A stretch of 61,558 nucleotides of DNA from Actinomadura bangladeshensis (GTDB lineage Bacteria; Actinomycetota; Actinomycetes; Streptosporangiales; Streptosporangiaceae). The DNA lies in NCBI RefSeq assembly GCF_004348335.1, contig NZ_SMJW01000011.1, positions 1 to 61,558 on the forward strand. The letters are read 5' to 3'. The notes beneath the pieces were generated by a model. That model did not search any database, was not told the DNA's origin, and saw only the letters and a program-made list of their open reading frames with translations. Positions 8,631-16,484 of the stretch are shown one piece after another. Each line of letters begins with the position of its first letter. Within the stretch, counting starts at the first letter, position 1. The position numbers and the translations under genes are program-made.

Positions 8631-9602
8631 ATGGTGAAGCAGGGAGTTGCGACGGTCGAGGCGGCGGTGTCGGCGCGCCGCCGATCGGCCTGGACGCGGG
8701 GCCGCGTGCCCGCCGCACTCGCGGTGGTGACCGCCGGGCTGCTGGCCCTGCACCGGCTGGTGCCCGGCCGGATGGGCAGCCTGCTGGAGGCGTTCCTGCC
8801 CTGGCTCGGCCTGGTGATCATGGCGCTGCTCATCGCCGCGCTGCTGCGCCGTTCGGCGACGGCGCTGGTCGCCCTGCTCCTGCCGGTGGCGGCGTGGGCG
8901 CACCTCTTCGGCGGTCTGCTCCTGCCCGCGGCCGAACCCGGCCCGCGCGCCCTGGTCGTCGTCCAGCACAACGTCAGCGACGAGAACACCGATCCGGCGG
9001 GCACCGCCCGCGCGCTGGCCGCCGCGGAACCCGACCTCATCGCACTGGAGGAACTGGTGCCGCCGCAGCTGCCGGTCTACGAGAGGACCCTCGCCGCCGG
9101 CTTCCCGTACCACGCGGTCCACGGCACCGTCGGGCTCTGGTCGAAGCACCCGCTCACCGGGGCGCGGCCGCTGGACATCAAGCCCCGGACGATCACGGAG
9201 ACCTGGAACCGGGGGCTGCGGGCCGTGGTCCGGACGCCGCACGGCGACATCGCCGCGTATGTCGCGCACCTGCCCTCGGTACGCGTCCGGCCGGGGGGCC
9301 TCGCCTCGTCCCGGCGGGACGAGAGCGCCGCCCTGCTGGGCAGGGCCGTCGCCGCCGAGCAGATGCGCACAGTGATCCTGCTCGGCGACCTCAACGGCAC
9401 GGTCGACGACCGCGGGCTCGCCCCGCTGACCGGACGGCTGAACACAGCGGAGCGGGGCCTGGCCTTCACCTTCCCCGCCTCCTTCCCCGTCGCCCGGATC
9501 GACCAGGTGATGGCCCGCCACGCGACCGTGACCAGGGTGCGCACTCTCCCGGCCACCGCGAGCGACCACCTGCCGCTGGCCGCCCACCTCACCCTCGGCT
9601 GA
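8631..9602 (+). CDS. Membrane-anchored endonuclease/exonuclease/phosphatase-fold protein, VanJ-like
   Basis: A 323-aa protein with three hydrophobic segments in residues 25-100 followed by an extracytoplasmic EEP-superfamily domain. Catalytic motifs can be followed: QHNVSDEN, LIALEEL (metal-binding Glu), VILLGDLNGT (Asp-x-Asn) and the terminal SDHLPLAAHL (Asp-His). This layout matches VanJ/SCO3592-type proteins, which are implicated in teicoplanin-class glycopeptide resistance and lipid pyrophosphate recycling. A nuclease role is unlikely given the membrane anchor. The gene stands alone, divergent from deoR and convergent with the methyltransferase 12 bases downstream. The resistance role is a family inference. 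Confidence 0.8.
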   Translation: MVKQGVATVEAAVSARRRSAWTRGRVPAALAVVTAGLLALHRLVPGRMGSLLEAFLPWLGLVIMALLIAALLRRSATALVALLLPVAAWAHLFGGLLLPAAEPGPRALVVVQHNVSDENTDPAGTARALAAAEPDLIALEELVPPQLPVYERTLAAGFPYHAVHGTVGLWSKHPLTGARPLDIKPRTITETWNRGLRAVVRTPHGDIAAYVAHLPSVRVRPGGLASSRRDESAALLGRAVAAEQMRTVILLGDLNGTVDDRGLAPLTGRLNTAERGLAFTFPASFPVARIDQVMARHATVTRVRTLPATASDHLPLAAHLTLG

Positions 9603-9614
9603 CGAGGCCGGGAG

Positions 9615-10415
9615 CTACTTGACGGCGATGCCGCCGTAGACCCAGGCGCCGCCGGAGGCGGCGGCCTCCTCGGCGTCGGCGTGCCAGCGGTTCACCTTGA
9701 CCAGGCCCGGCTCGATGAGGGGCAGGCCGTTGAACAGGCGCAGGATCTGGTCGTGGTCACGGAAGTTCATGGTCGCCGAGGCGTTGTCGTAGGCCGACCT
9801 GATGATCTCGACGAGGTCGGCCGGACGGTCGTCCAGGGTGCTGTGCGAGATGACCAGGTGGCTGCCGGGGGCCATGCGGTCGGTGAAGGCGGCGACGATG
9901 CCCGCCGGGTCCTCGGCGTCGGTGACGAAGTGCAGCATGGCGTTGAAGATGACGCCGACCGGGCGGTCGAAGTCGATCAGCCGCGCCACGGCGTCGGAGG
10001 CGAACACGGTCTCCGGGTTGCGCATGTCGGCCTGGATCGCGGCGGTGCGGTCGTCGGCGGCCAGCAGGGCGCGGGCGTGCACGATGACGATCGGGTCGAT
10101 GTCCACATAGACGACGTGCGCATGCGGGTGGACGCTCTGCGCGATCTCGTGGACGTTGCCCTGGTTGGGCAGCCCGGCGCCGAGGTCGATGAACTGGTCG
10201 ATGCCCTGTGCGGCGACGTGGGCGATGGCGCGGCCGAGGAAGCGGCGGTTCGCGCGCAGAGCCTCGACGCCGTCCGGGATGGAGGCGATGAGGTGGCCCG
10301 CGAGCTCCCGGTCGGCGGCGAAGTTGTCCTTGCCGCCGAGCACGTAGTCGTACATGCGGGCCACGTTCGGGGTGTTCGGGTCGATCCCCTGCGGCACGGC
10401 TGGCTCCTGCGACAC
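9615..10415 (-). CDS. DUF574-type SAM-dependent methyltransferase
   Basis: A 266-aa protein of the actinomycete-expanded S-adenosylmethionine methyltransferase family formerly called DUF574. It opens with the family hallmark DPNTPNVARMYDYVLGGKDN. Next come the nucleotide-binding segment FIDLGAGLPNQGNVHEIAQ, the acidic strand VVYVDIDPIV, and FNAMLHFVTD. Substrates are unknown across the family. These proteins are present in many copies per Streptomyces or Actinomadura genome, often beside regulators. Here it is single, with an upstream palindrome at 10442-10453 as candidate operator. The actinomycete restriction of the family supports the taxonomic call. Confidence 0.92.
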   Translation of the reverse strand: MSQEPAVPQGIDPNTPNVARMYDYVLGGKDNFAADRELAGHLIASIPDGVEALRANRRFLGRAIAHVAAQGIDQFIDLGAGLPNQGNVHEIAQSVHPHAHVVYVDIDPIVIVHARALLAADDRTAAIQADMRNPETVFASDAVARLIDFDRPVGVIFNAMLHFVTDAEDPAGIVAAFTDRMAPGSHLVISHSTLDDRPADLVEIIRSAYDNASATMNFRDHDQILRLFNGLPLIEPGLVKVNRWHADAEEAAASGGAWVYGGIAVK

Positions 10416-10441
10416 CGATGCTTCCCGTCTGCCGAGGCCGA

Positions 10442-10453
10442 TAGAACGTTCTA
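10442..10453. promoter_or_regulatory. 12-bp perfect palindrome TAGAACGTTCTA upstream of the methyltransferase gene
   Basis: The sequence TAGAACGTTCTA is its own reverse complement. It lies 27 bases upstream of the methyltransferase start, inside a locally AT-rich stretch between two divergent genes. It has no central spacer, so it does not fit the actinobacterial LexA box (GAAC-N4-GTTC). It could be an operator for either divergent gene. Confidence 0.4.
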
Positions 10454-10548
10454 AAGGATCATAGAGGCTCGGATCGTGCGTAAGTAGTGAATTACGGGGT
10501 CCGCTGTGCCACGATGGCGCTGATCACCCCCCGGCGCATGGAGCGCGT

Positions 10549-13080
10549 ATGGACTTCACCCTCAACGGCAAGCCCGTCGACGTCGGCGCCGAGCCCGCGG
10601 AGACCGTGGCGGGGGTGCTGCGGGAGCGGCTGGGGCTCACCGGGACCAAGGTGGCCTGCGGCACGGGGGTGTGCGGCACCTGCACCGTGCTCGTCGACGG
10701 GCGCACGGCCGCGAGCTGCCTGCTGCCCGCCGGGGCGGTGGCGGACCGCGAGGTCACGACCGTGGAGGGGCTCGGCGGCGACCATCCGGTGCAGCGGGCC
10801 TTCGCCGCGCACGACGCGCTGCAGTGCGGCTACTGCACGCCGGGCTTCGTGGTGGAGGCGGCGGCGTTCATGGACCGGTGGCGGGCCGAGCACGGCGCGT
10901 CCGAGCCGTCCCGCGAGCAGATCGCCGAGGCGCTGGCCGGCCACCTGTGCCGCTGCGGATCCTATGTCGGCATCTACGAGGCGGTCGCGGCGGCGTGCGC
11001 CGGCGAGCACGACGGCCCGGCGGACGATCCGGCGGCGCCGGTGCGCGTGGAGGCGCTCGAGAAGATCACGGGCGCGGCCCGGTACACGGCGGACGTCGTC
11101 CTGGACGGGCAGCTCGAAGGCGTGATCGTCCGGTCGCCGCACCCGCACGCGAAGGTGGGGGAGATCCGGTCCGGCGGCCCGCTCGCCGAGCTGCTGCCGG
11201 CGGACCGCGTCGTCCGGTACGCGGGGCAGCCGGTCGCGGCGGTCGCCGCGCCCACCCGGGCCGAGGCGCTCGCGATCGCCGCGCGGGTCGAGGTGGAGTA
11301 CACGGTGCTGCCCGCCGTCCTGTCGGAGGACGACGAGACCGTCGTCTACCCGACCAAGGAGTCGTGGCAGGAGGCTCCGCGCGCCAACGAAGGCCCGCTC
11401 GCGGCGGCCAAGTGGAACGGCAACGTGCGCGGGCCGGCCGGGATGAGCTGGCGCGGCCGCACGGCCGTGAAGCGCATCGAGAAGGCCCGGAACGAGGGCG
11501 GCCGGGCGCTGGTGGAGGCCACCTTCACCACGTCCGCGCAGGCCCACACCTGCATGGAGCCGCACGGCTGCGTGGCCCGCTGGGAAGACGGTGACCTGCA
11601 TCTCCACCTGTCCACGCAGGCCGTGACCCGGGTCGCCGGCCAGGCGGCCAAGCGCTGGAAGCTCCGGCCGGAGCAGGTCCACATTGTGGCCGAGCATGTG
11701 GGCGGCGGTTTCGGGTCCAAGGTCAACGTCACCGCCGATGTGGCCGCGGCGGTGGAGCTGTCCCGGCTGCACGACGCTCCTGTGCGGGTCGTCCTCAGCA
11801 GGGAGGAGGAGCTCGTCGACGGCGGCAGCCGCCCCGGGGTGCGCATCGACCTGGCCCTCCTCGCGGACGACGACGGCGAGTTGGCGGCCTTCACGATGGA
11901 CGCCCACGGCGACGCCGGCGTCTCCATCGGGTCGAACGCGGCCTGGCACTCGCGGTTCTTCTACGGCAACGCGCCCCGCCGGATCCGCGACTACGACCAC
12001 ATCACCAACCGCGCCCCCGGCATCCCCTTCCGGGGCCCCGGCCTGCCGCCGATGCTGTGGGCGCTGGAGCAGGGTGTGGACGAGATGGCGCTGCGCCGCG
12101 GCGAGGACCCCCTCGCGCTGCGCCGCCGCTGGGACGGCAACACCAAGCGCCACGCGCTCTACGACCGGGCCGCCGGCCTGCCCATGTGGCGCGACCGGAC
12201 CGATCCCGGCGAGGGCCGCGTCCGCCGCGGCGTGGGCGTCGCCGCCGCCAACTACATGTACTTCGTCGACCCGGGCACCAAGGTCTCGCTGGCGGTCGAG
12301 CAGGGCGCCGTGGTCGCCCGCGTCGCCGCCCAGGACATCGGGACCGGCAGCCGCTCGGTGATCGCCGAGGTCGTCCGGTCCGCGCTGGACCTGCGGCCCG
12401 GCCGGGTGCGCGTCGAGATCGGCAACAGCGACCACGCCTACGGGCCGACGTCCGCCAGCAGCTGCACGACCCCGTCCGTCGCCCCGGCGGCCGAGGACGC
12501 GGCGCGGCGGCTCCGCAAGGCCCTCGGCGGCCGCTCCCTCGACGAGGCCGAAGGGCTGGAGGTCGTCGGCAAGCGCCCCCGTGACCGCCGCGGCTACGTC
12601 ACGCCCTTCCCCCTGGACCACTTCGCCATCGGACGCGGCTTCACCGGGGCCGTCGTCATGACCGAGGTCGAGGTGGACACCCTGCTCGGCCGCGTCAGAC
12701 CGACCCGCGTCTGGTGCGGGGTGTCCGCCGGTCACATCTACGCGCCCCGGCTGGCCCGCAACCAGTGCGAGGGCGGGGTCATCCAGGGCATCGGCTACGC
12801 GCTGTTCGAGCAGCGCCGGGACGACCCGGCCACCGGCACCGTCCTCACCGCGAACCTGGAGGACTACCGCATCCCCGGCATCGCCGACACCCCGGAGATC
12901 GACGTGTACTTCCACACCGAGGGCTGGGACCACGTCCCCGGCCGCGGCGTCGGCCTCGGCGAGGTCTGCACGGTGGCCGTCGCAGCCTCGGTCGGCAACG
13001 CCGTCCGGCACGCCACCGGCTGGCGCCCGCTCGACCTGCCCGTCCGGCCCGACCTGCTCCTGAAGGGGATCGGCGCGTGA
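10549..13080 (+). CDS. Molybdenum hydroxylase, fused [2Fe-2S] and molybdopterin-binding chain (xanthine dehydrogenase family)
   Basis: An 843-aa enzyme combining two subunits that are usually separate. Residues 1-155 carry two [2Fe-2S] clusters: Cys37, Cys42, Cys45, Cys57 for the plant-type site and Cys93, Cys96, Cys134, Cys136 (CGYCTPG ... CRCG) for the helical site. The remainder is the MoCo domain, with EHVGGGFGSK, FRGPGLPPMLWALEQ, QDIGTGSRSVIAEV and the catalytic-Glu segment GVGLGEVCTVAVAASVGNAV. It would hydroxylate an aldehyde or N-heterocycle using water. The start is supported by GGAG at 10540-10543. It overlaps the FAD-subunit gene by four bases (GTGA). No dedicated MoCo chaperone is adjacent. 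The substrate cannot be read from sequence. Confidence 0.93.
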   Translation: MDFTLNGKPVDVGAEPAETVAGVLRERLGLTGTKVACGTGVCGTCTVLVDGRTAASCLLPAGAVADREVTTVEGLGGDHPVQRAFAAHDALQCGYCTPGFVVEAAAFMDRWRAEHGASEPSREQIAEALAGHLCRCGSYVGIYEAVAAACAGEHDGPADDPAAPVRVEALEKITGAARYTADVVLDGQLEGVIVRSPHPHAKVGEIRSGGPLAELLPADRVVRYAGQPVAAVAAPTRAEALAIAARVEVEYTVLPAVLSEDDETVVYPTKESWQEAPRANEGPLAAAKWNGNVRGPAGMSWRGRTAVKRIEKARNEGGRALVEATFTTSAQAHTCMEPHGCVARWEDGDLHLHLSTQAVTRVAGQAAKRWKLRPEQVHIVAEHVGGGFGSKVNVTADVAAAVELSRLHDAPVRVVLSREEELVDGGSRPGVRIDLALLADDDGELAAFTMDAHGDAGVSIGSNAAWHSRFFYGNAPRRIRDYDHITNRAPGIPFRGPGLPPMLWALEQGVDEMALRRGEDPLALRRRWDGNTKRHALYDRAAGLPMWRDRTDPGEGRVRRGVGVAAANYMYFVDPGTKVSLAVEQGAVVARVAAQDIGTGSRSVIAEVVRSALDLRPGRVRVEIGNSDHAYGPTSASSCTTPSVAPAAEDAARRLRKALGGRSLDEAEGLEVVGKRPRDRRGYVTPFPLDHFAIGRGFTGAVVMTEVEVDTLLGRVRPTRVWCGVSAGHIYAPRLARNQCEGGVIQGIGYALFEQRRDDPATGTVLTANLEDYRIPGIADTPEIDVYFHTEGWDHVPGRGVGLGEVCTVAVAASVGNAVRHATGWRPLDLPVRPDLLLKGIGA

Positions 13081-14033
13081 CCACCATCGAGGACGCCGCC
13101 GCGGCCGTCCGCGACACCGGCGGCGAGTTGCGCGCCGGCGGCACCGACGTCATGACCCGTCCGGGCCGGCCGCCGGTCGACCTGCTCGGCGTCCCCGGCC
13201 TGCGCGGCATCGACTGGCGGGCGGACGGCTCCGCCCGCATCGGCGCCGTCACCGCCATCGCGGACCTGCTCGCCGACGACCGCCTGACCGCCGCCTATCC
13301 GGCGCTCGCCGCCACGGCCGCCGCCGTCGCGACACCGCAGATCCGCAACGTCGCCACCGTCGGCGGGAACCTCCTCCAGCGCAACCGCTGCTGGTACCTG
13401 CGCAACCCCGCCTTCACGTGCCACCAGACGGGCGGCGACACCTGCCCTGCCCGCGAGGGCGACCACCTCTACTCGGCGGTCATCGACCAGGGCCCGTGCA
13501 TCGCCCCGCACCCGTCCTCACTGGCCGTGGCACTCCTGGCCTACGGCGCCGCCGTCGAGGTCCACGGCCGGGGCACGCTGGACGTCGCCGGCCTGTACGG
13601 GGACGGCAGCGACCCGACCCGCGACCACTGCCTGGACGCCGCCGAGGTCCTCCAGGCCGTGCTCATGCCCGCTCCGACGGCGTCCGAGCGCGGCGCCTAC
13701 CGCCGCACCACGGCCCGTGAGATCGCGGAATGGCCGCTGGTCGAAGCCGCCGCCCGCCTCACCTTCGACGGCGGCACCGTCAGCACCGCCGCCGTGGCCG
13801 TGGGAGGAGTGGCCCGCACGCCGCTCCTGCTCCCCGAAGTGGCCGAAGCACTGGTGGGAAAGCCGGCGACCGAGGAGACCCTGGCCGCCGCCGCGGAGTT
13901 GGCGACCGCCCGCTGCAACCCACTGCCGCAGACCGCCTACAAGGTGCCGCTACTCCGCGCCACTCTGATCGACACCCTCACCGCCTGCGCCCACGGGGAA
14001 TCCGGGCGGGGCTTCGCGGGTTGGACGGGTTAG
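13077..14033 (+). CDS. FAD-binding subunit of molybdenum hydroxylase with PaoB-like extra cysteines
   Basis: A 318-aa CoxM/PaoB-type FAD subunit that passes electrons from the [2Fe-2S] clusters to the acceptor. FAD-binding motifs are [10 protein letters not shown] (about 17-26) and the long segment [19 protein letters not shown] (87-105). Four cysteines, Cys105, Cys115, Cys123 and Cys141 ([28 protein letters not shown]), sit where PaoB of E. coli and HcrB carry an extra [4Fe-4S] cluster. Ordinary CoxM subunits lack them. GTG is chosen because it overlaps the upstream stop and begins right at the domain. The cluster is inferred from spacing, which closely resembles PaoB. Confidence 0.92.
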   Translation: MTTIEDAAAAVRDTGGELRAGGTDVMTRPGRPPVDLLGVPGLRGIDWRADGSARIGAVTAIADLLADDRLTAAYPALAATAAAVATPQIRNVATVGGNLLQRNRCWYLRNPAFTCHQTGGDTCPAREGDHLYSAVIDQGPCIAPHPSSLAVALLAYGAAVEVHGRGTLDVAGLYGDGSDPTRDHCLDAAEVLQAVLMPAPTASERGAYRRTTAREIAEWPLVEAAARLTFDGGTVSTAAVAVGGVARTPLLLPEVAEALVGKPATEETLAAAAELATARCNPLPQTAYKVPLLRATLIDTLTACAHGESGRGFAGWTG

Positions 14034-14104
14034 GGGTGTCTGCTCGGCACGAGCACGGAAGCCGCGTGCCGGTGGGCGTCCCGGACGACCAGAGGGGAGA
14101 GGAC

Positions 14105-14614
14105 ATGGCAACCGAGAGAGCGCTGCTCGCGGGCGGATGCTTCTGGGGGATGGAGGAGCTGTTCCGCCGCCAGCCCGGAGTGGTGTCCACGCGGGTCGGC
14201 TACAGCGGCGGCGACGTTCCCAACGCCACCTACCGCAACCACGGGACCCACGCCGAGACCATCGAGGTCCTTTTCGATCCTGAGAAGACCGACTTCCGGG
14301 CCATGCTGGAGTTCTTCTTCCAGATCCACGACCCCACGACCGTGAACCGGCAGGGCAACGACATCGGCACGAGCTACCGGTCCGCGATCTTCTACACCTC
14401 GGACGAGCAGCGGAAGGTCGCCGAGGACACCATCGCCGACGTCGACGCCTCCGGCCTGTGGCCGGGCAAGGTCGTCACCGAGGTGACCCCCGCCGGCGAC
14501 TTCTGGGAGGCCGAGCCCGAGCACCAGGACTACCTGCAGAAGTACCCGAACGGGTACACCTGCCACTTCCCCCGCCCCGGCTGGAAGCTCCCCAAGCGCG
14601 CGACCACCGGCTGA
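14105..14614 (+). CDS. msrA: Peptide-methionine (S)-S-oxide reductase
   Basis: A 169-aa MsrA that repairs oxidised methionine in the cytoplasm. The catalytic Cys is in [11 protein letters not shown] (Cys12). It is followed by the family segments [30 protein letters not shown] and [14 protein letters not shown]. No C-terminal resolving cysteine is obvious apart from the Cys in [11 protein letters not shown] near the end, which could serve. The purine-rich AGAGGGGAGAGGAC before 14105 is a strong ribosome binding site and fixes the start. It stands 71 bases after the molybdenum hydroxylase genes and may be monocistronic. Confidence 0.96.
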   Translation: MATERALLAGGCFWGMEELFRRQPGVVSTRVGYSGGDVPNATYRNHGTHAETIEVLFDPEKTDFRAMLEFFFQIHDPTTVNRQGNDIGTSYRSAIFYTSDEQRKVAEDTIADVDASGLWPGKVVTEVTPAGDFWEAEPEHQDYLQKYPNGYTCHFPRPGWKLPKRATTG

Positions 14615-14681
14615 CGCGTCCCCGCATCCGCGACGCCACGACGGCCTGCGGCGGCGATCGCCCCGGAGGCGTCCGCCCCGG

Positions 14682-16484
14682 TCAGGCCAGGAAGGTTACG
14701 CGTTCGGCGGTTTCGGTCATCTGGAGGGCGAAGTCGGCCGGTGTGAAGTCGGCCGGATCGGTGCCGAAGGCCGCGGCCATGGCCGACACCAGGTCGGAGA
14801 CGGGCAGGGTTCGCCGCGGGCCCGGCGAGACCGGCACCCGTGGCCGCGCCGGGACGGTCCCGTCTCCGGTGGCCCGGAGGCTCTTGTCGTAGCCGCCCGT
14901 GTCCCGCGCCTCGACCGCGAAGTGCTGCGACTCGGGCCGCTGGTGGAGGTCCAGCCGGGACAGGACGCCGTCGAAGAGGCACAGCAGCACGTCCGGGGCG
15001 AGCCGGTCGCAGCGGACGACGCCCAGCGGGTCCTCGGCGTCCTGCCCGTAGCCGTCGATGAGCAGCCCGGGATATCCGGAGACCACCTCGGAGCGGATCA
15101 GTGCGCCGGTGACCGGCGGATGGGAGAGGGGAAGCGGCGAGGCCGCGTCGAGGGCGGCGTCGCCGCGGCTCAGCCGTCCGACGCTGTAGGCGCCGTCGAT
15201 CAGGTGCCACATCCACTGCTGATCCAGCCCGAAGAAGCGGATGGCCTCCACGGGGAGCAGCCGCTCGTCGGGGACCAGGTAGCCGAAGGGGACGCCCTCC
15301 AGGCGGTTCAACGCGGTGAGCCAGGCCAGCACGTTCTCCGGCAGCGAATCGTCGATCTCCGTCACCGCCAGCGGGTAGTCGGCCCGCTCACGCGCGGCCC
15401 GCTTGTGCTTTTGCGCGCGGCGGCGCTTCCACTCGTAGAGCGCCGTGGCCGAGTCACCGCTGCGCAGCATGAGCAGGCGCCCGAGCTGCCAGGCCGCCGC
15501 GTACCCGACGTCGAACATGCCCGCCCGCGGGTGGAAGCGCAGCAGGCCGTCGGCGCTGCGGGCCGGGCTCACCGGCCCCCCGTCGACGGGGCCCGGCACC
15601 AGCGGCCCCCGGTACCACGCGGCGCTCCTGCCGCCGTCCCGCAGATGGTGGCGCGCGGGCACGAAGCCCTGGCCGAGGAACGCGTCGGCGAGCGGCTCGC
15701 CGCAGTCGGGCAGCCGGAAGGTGCCCGCGTCGTGCGCGAGCGCACGGGTCATCGCGGGCAGCGTCTGCCCCTCGTCCACGCAGGCGAAACGCCAGTCGGC
15801 CAGGCTGACGAGGCGGATCTCGTCGTGCGCTCCGTAGTCGAAGGCCGGGCCGCCGGGGGTGTCGCGGAACCGGTGCTCCAGGGAGACCAGGTGGACCGAG
15901 CTGGAACCGCCCGGCGCGGGCAGCCGCCCGGCGGTGACCACGGCCGTCTCGGAGCCGTCGCCGCCGCGCACGTGCGTCAGGTGGCGCAGGTCCGCGTACG
16001 AGGGCAGCAGTGTGCGCAGCAGTTCGGCGGGAACGTCGATGACGGTGACGCTGTCGCCGGAGGACTCGTGCCGGTCGAGGACGACCTCGGGGAAGTACGC
16101 GGGCCCCTTGGCGATCTCGCCCAGGGGGAGCACCTGCGTTCTCACCGGCTCATCGTCGGCGAACAGCAGCAGTGCCAGCCACGGCGACCGCGCGGCGGCG
16201 TCCTTGAGGGGTTCGCGCTCCCAGGGCAGGGTGGGACGGGTGAGCGTGATGTGCGGCAGCACGTTGGAGTGGTCGCCGACACTGCCGGCCGGCGGGAACA
16301 TCTCCCGGATCACCGGCGGGGCCAGCAGGAACCGCTCACCGGCCACCGTGAACCTGGCCGTCTTGGCGAAGGTCTCCAGTGCCGTGCCCCCGCGCGCGAC
16401 CTCCTGCCGGACGGTGATCGTGTAGTCGCCGGACTCCAGCGCCGGCACCAGGTGGTCGGTGAAGGTGATCGTCGTATCAGTCAT
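14682..16484 (-). CDS. Uncharacterised 600-aa protein, last gene of the large unknown operon
   Basis: I do not recognise a characterised family. No signal peptide or membrane helix is seen. The N terminus (TDHLVPALESGDYTITVRQE) reads as beta-rich. It is followed by FLLAPPVIREMFPPAG and a LPWEREPLKDAAARSPWLAL segment with the look of a conserved core. The middle is rich in Trp/Tyr and contains a basic stretch (EWKRRRAQKHKRAARERADY). The C terminus is helical. I recall similar N-terminal segments in large uncharacterised proteins of other bacteria, but cannot confirm a family name. The start overlaps the stop of the 1441-aa gene by eight bases, so translation is coupled. Its position beside fibre-like and DUF6603-like proteins suggests a structural or assembly role in the same particle or surface complex; that is inference. 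Confidence 0.85.
   Translation of the reverse strand: MTDTTITFTDHLVPALESGDYTITVRQEVARGGTALETFAKTARFTVAGERFLLAPPVIREMFPPAGSVGDHSNVLPHITLTRPTLPWEREPLKDAAARSPWLALLLFADDEPVRTQVLPLGEIAKGPAYFPEVVLDRHESSGDSVTVIDVPAELLRTLLPSYADLRHLTHVRGGDGSETAVVTAGRLPAPGGSSSVHLVSLEHRFRDTPGGPAFDYGAHDEIRLVSLADWRFACVDEGQTLPAMTRALAHDAGTFRLPDCGEPLADAFLGQGFVPARHHLRDGGRSAAWYRGPLVPGPVDGGPVSPARSADGLLRFHPRAGMFDVGYAAAWQLGRLLMLRSGDSATALYEWKRRRAQKHKRAARERADYPLAVTEIDDSLPENVLAWLTALNRLEGVPFGYLVPDERLLPVEAIRFFGLDQQWMWHLIDGAYSVGRLSRGDAALDAASPLPLSHPPVTGALIRSEVVSGYPGLLIDGYGQDAEDPLGVVRCDRLAPDVLLCLFDGVLSRLDLHQRPESQHFAVEARDTGGYDKSLRATGDGTVPARPRVPVSPGPRRTLPVSDLVSAMAAAFGTDPADFTPADFALQMTETAERVTFLA

Noticed and set aside
10442..10453. LexA/SOS box
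   Set aside because: The actinobacterial site needs GAAC-N4-GTTC; here the half-sites are contiguous.
10492..13011. An 839-codon minus-strand frame across the molybdenum hydroxylase
   Set aside because: The plus strand has all cofactor motifs; this is a shadow.
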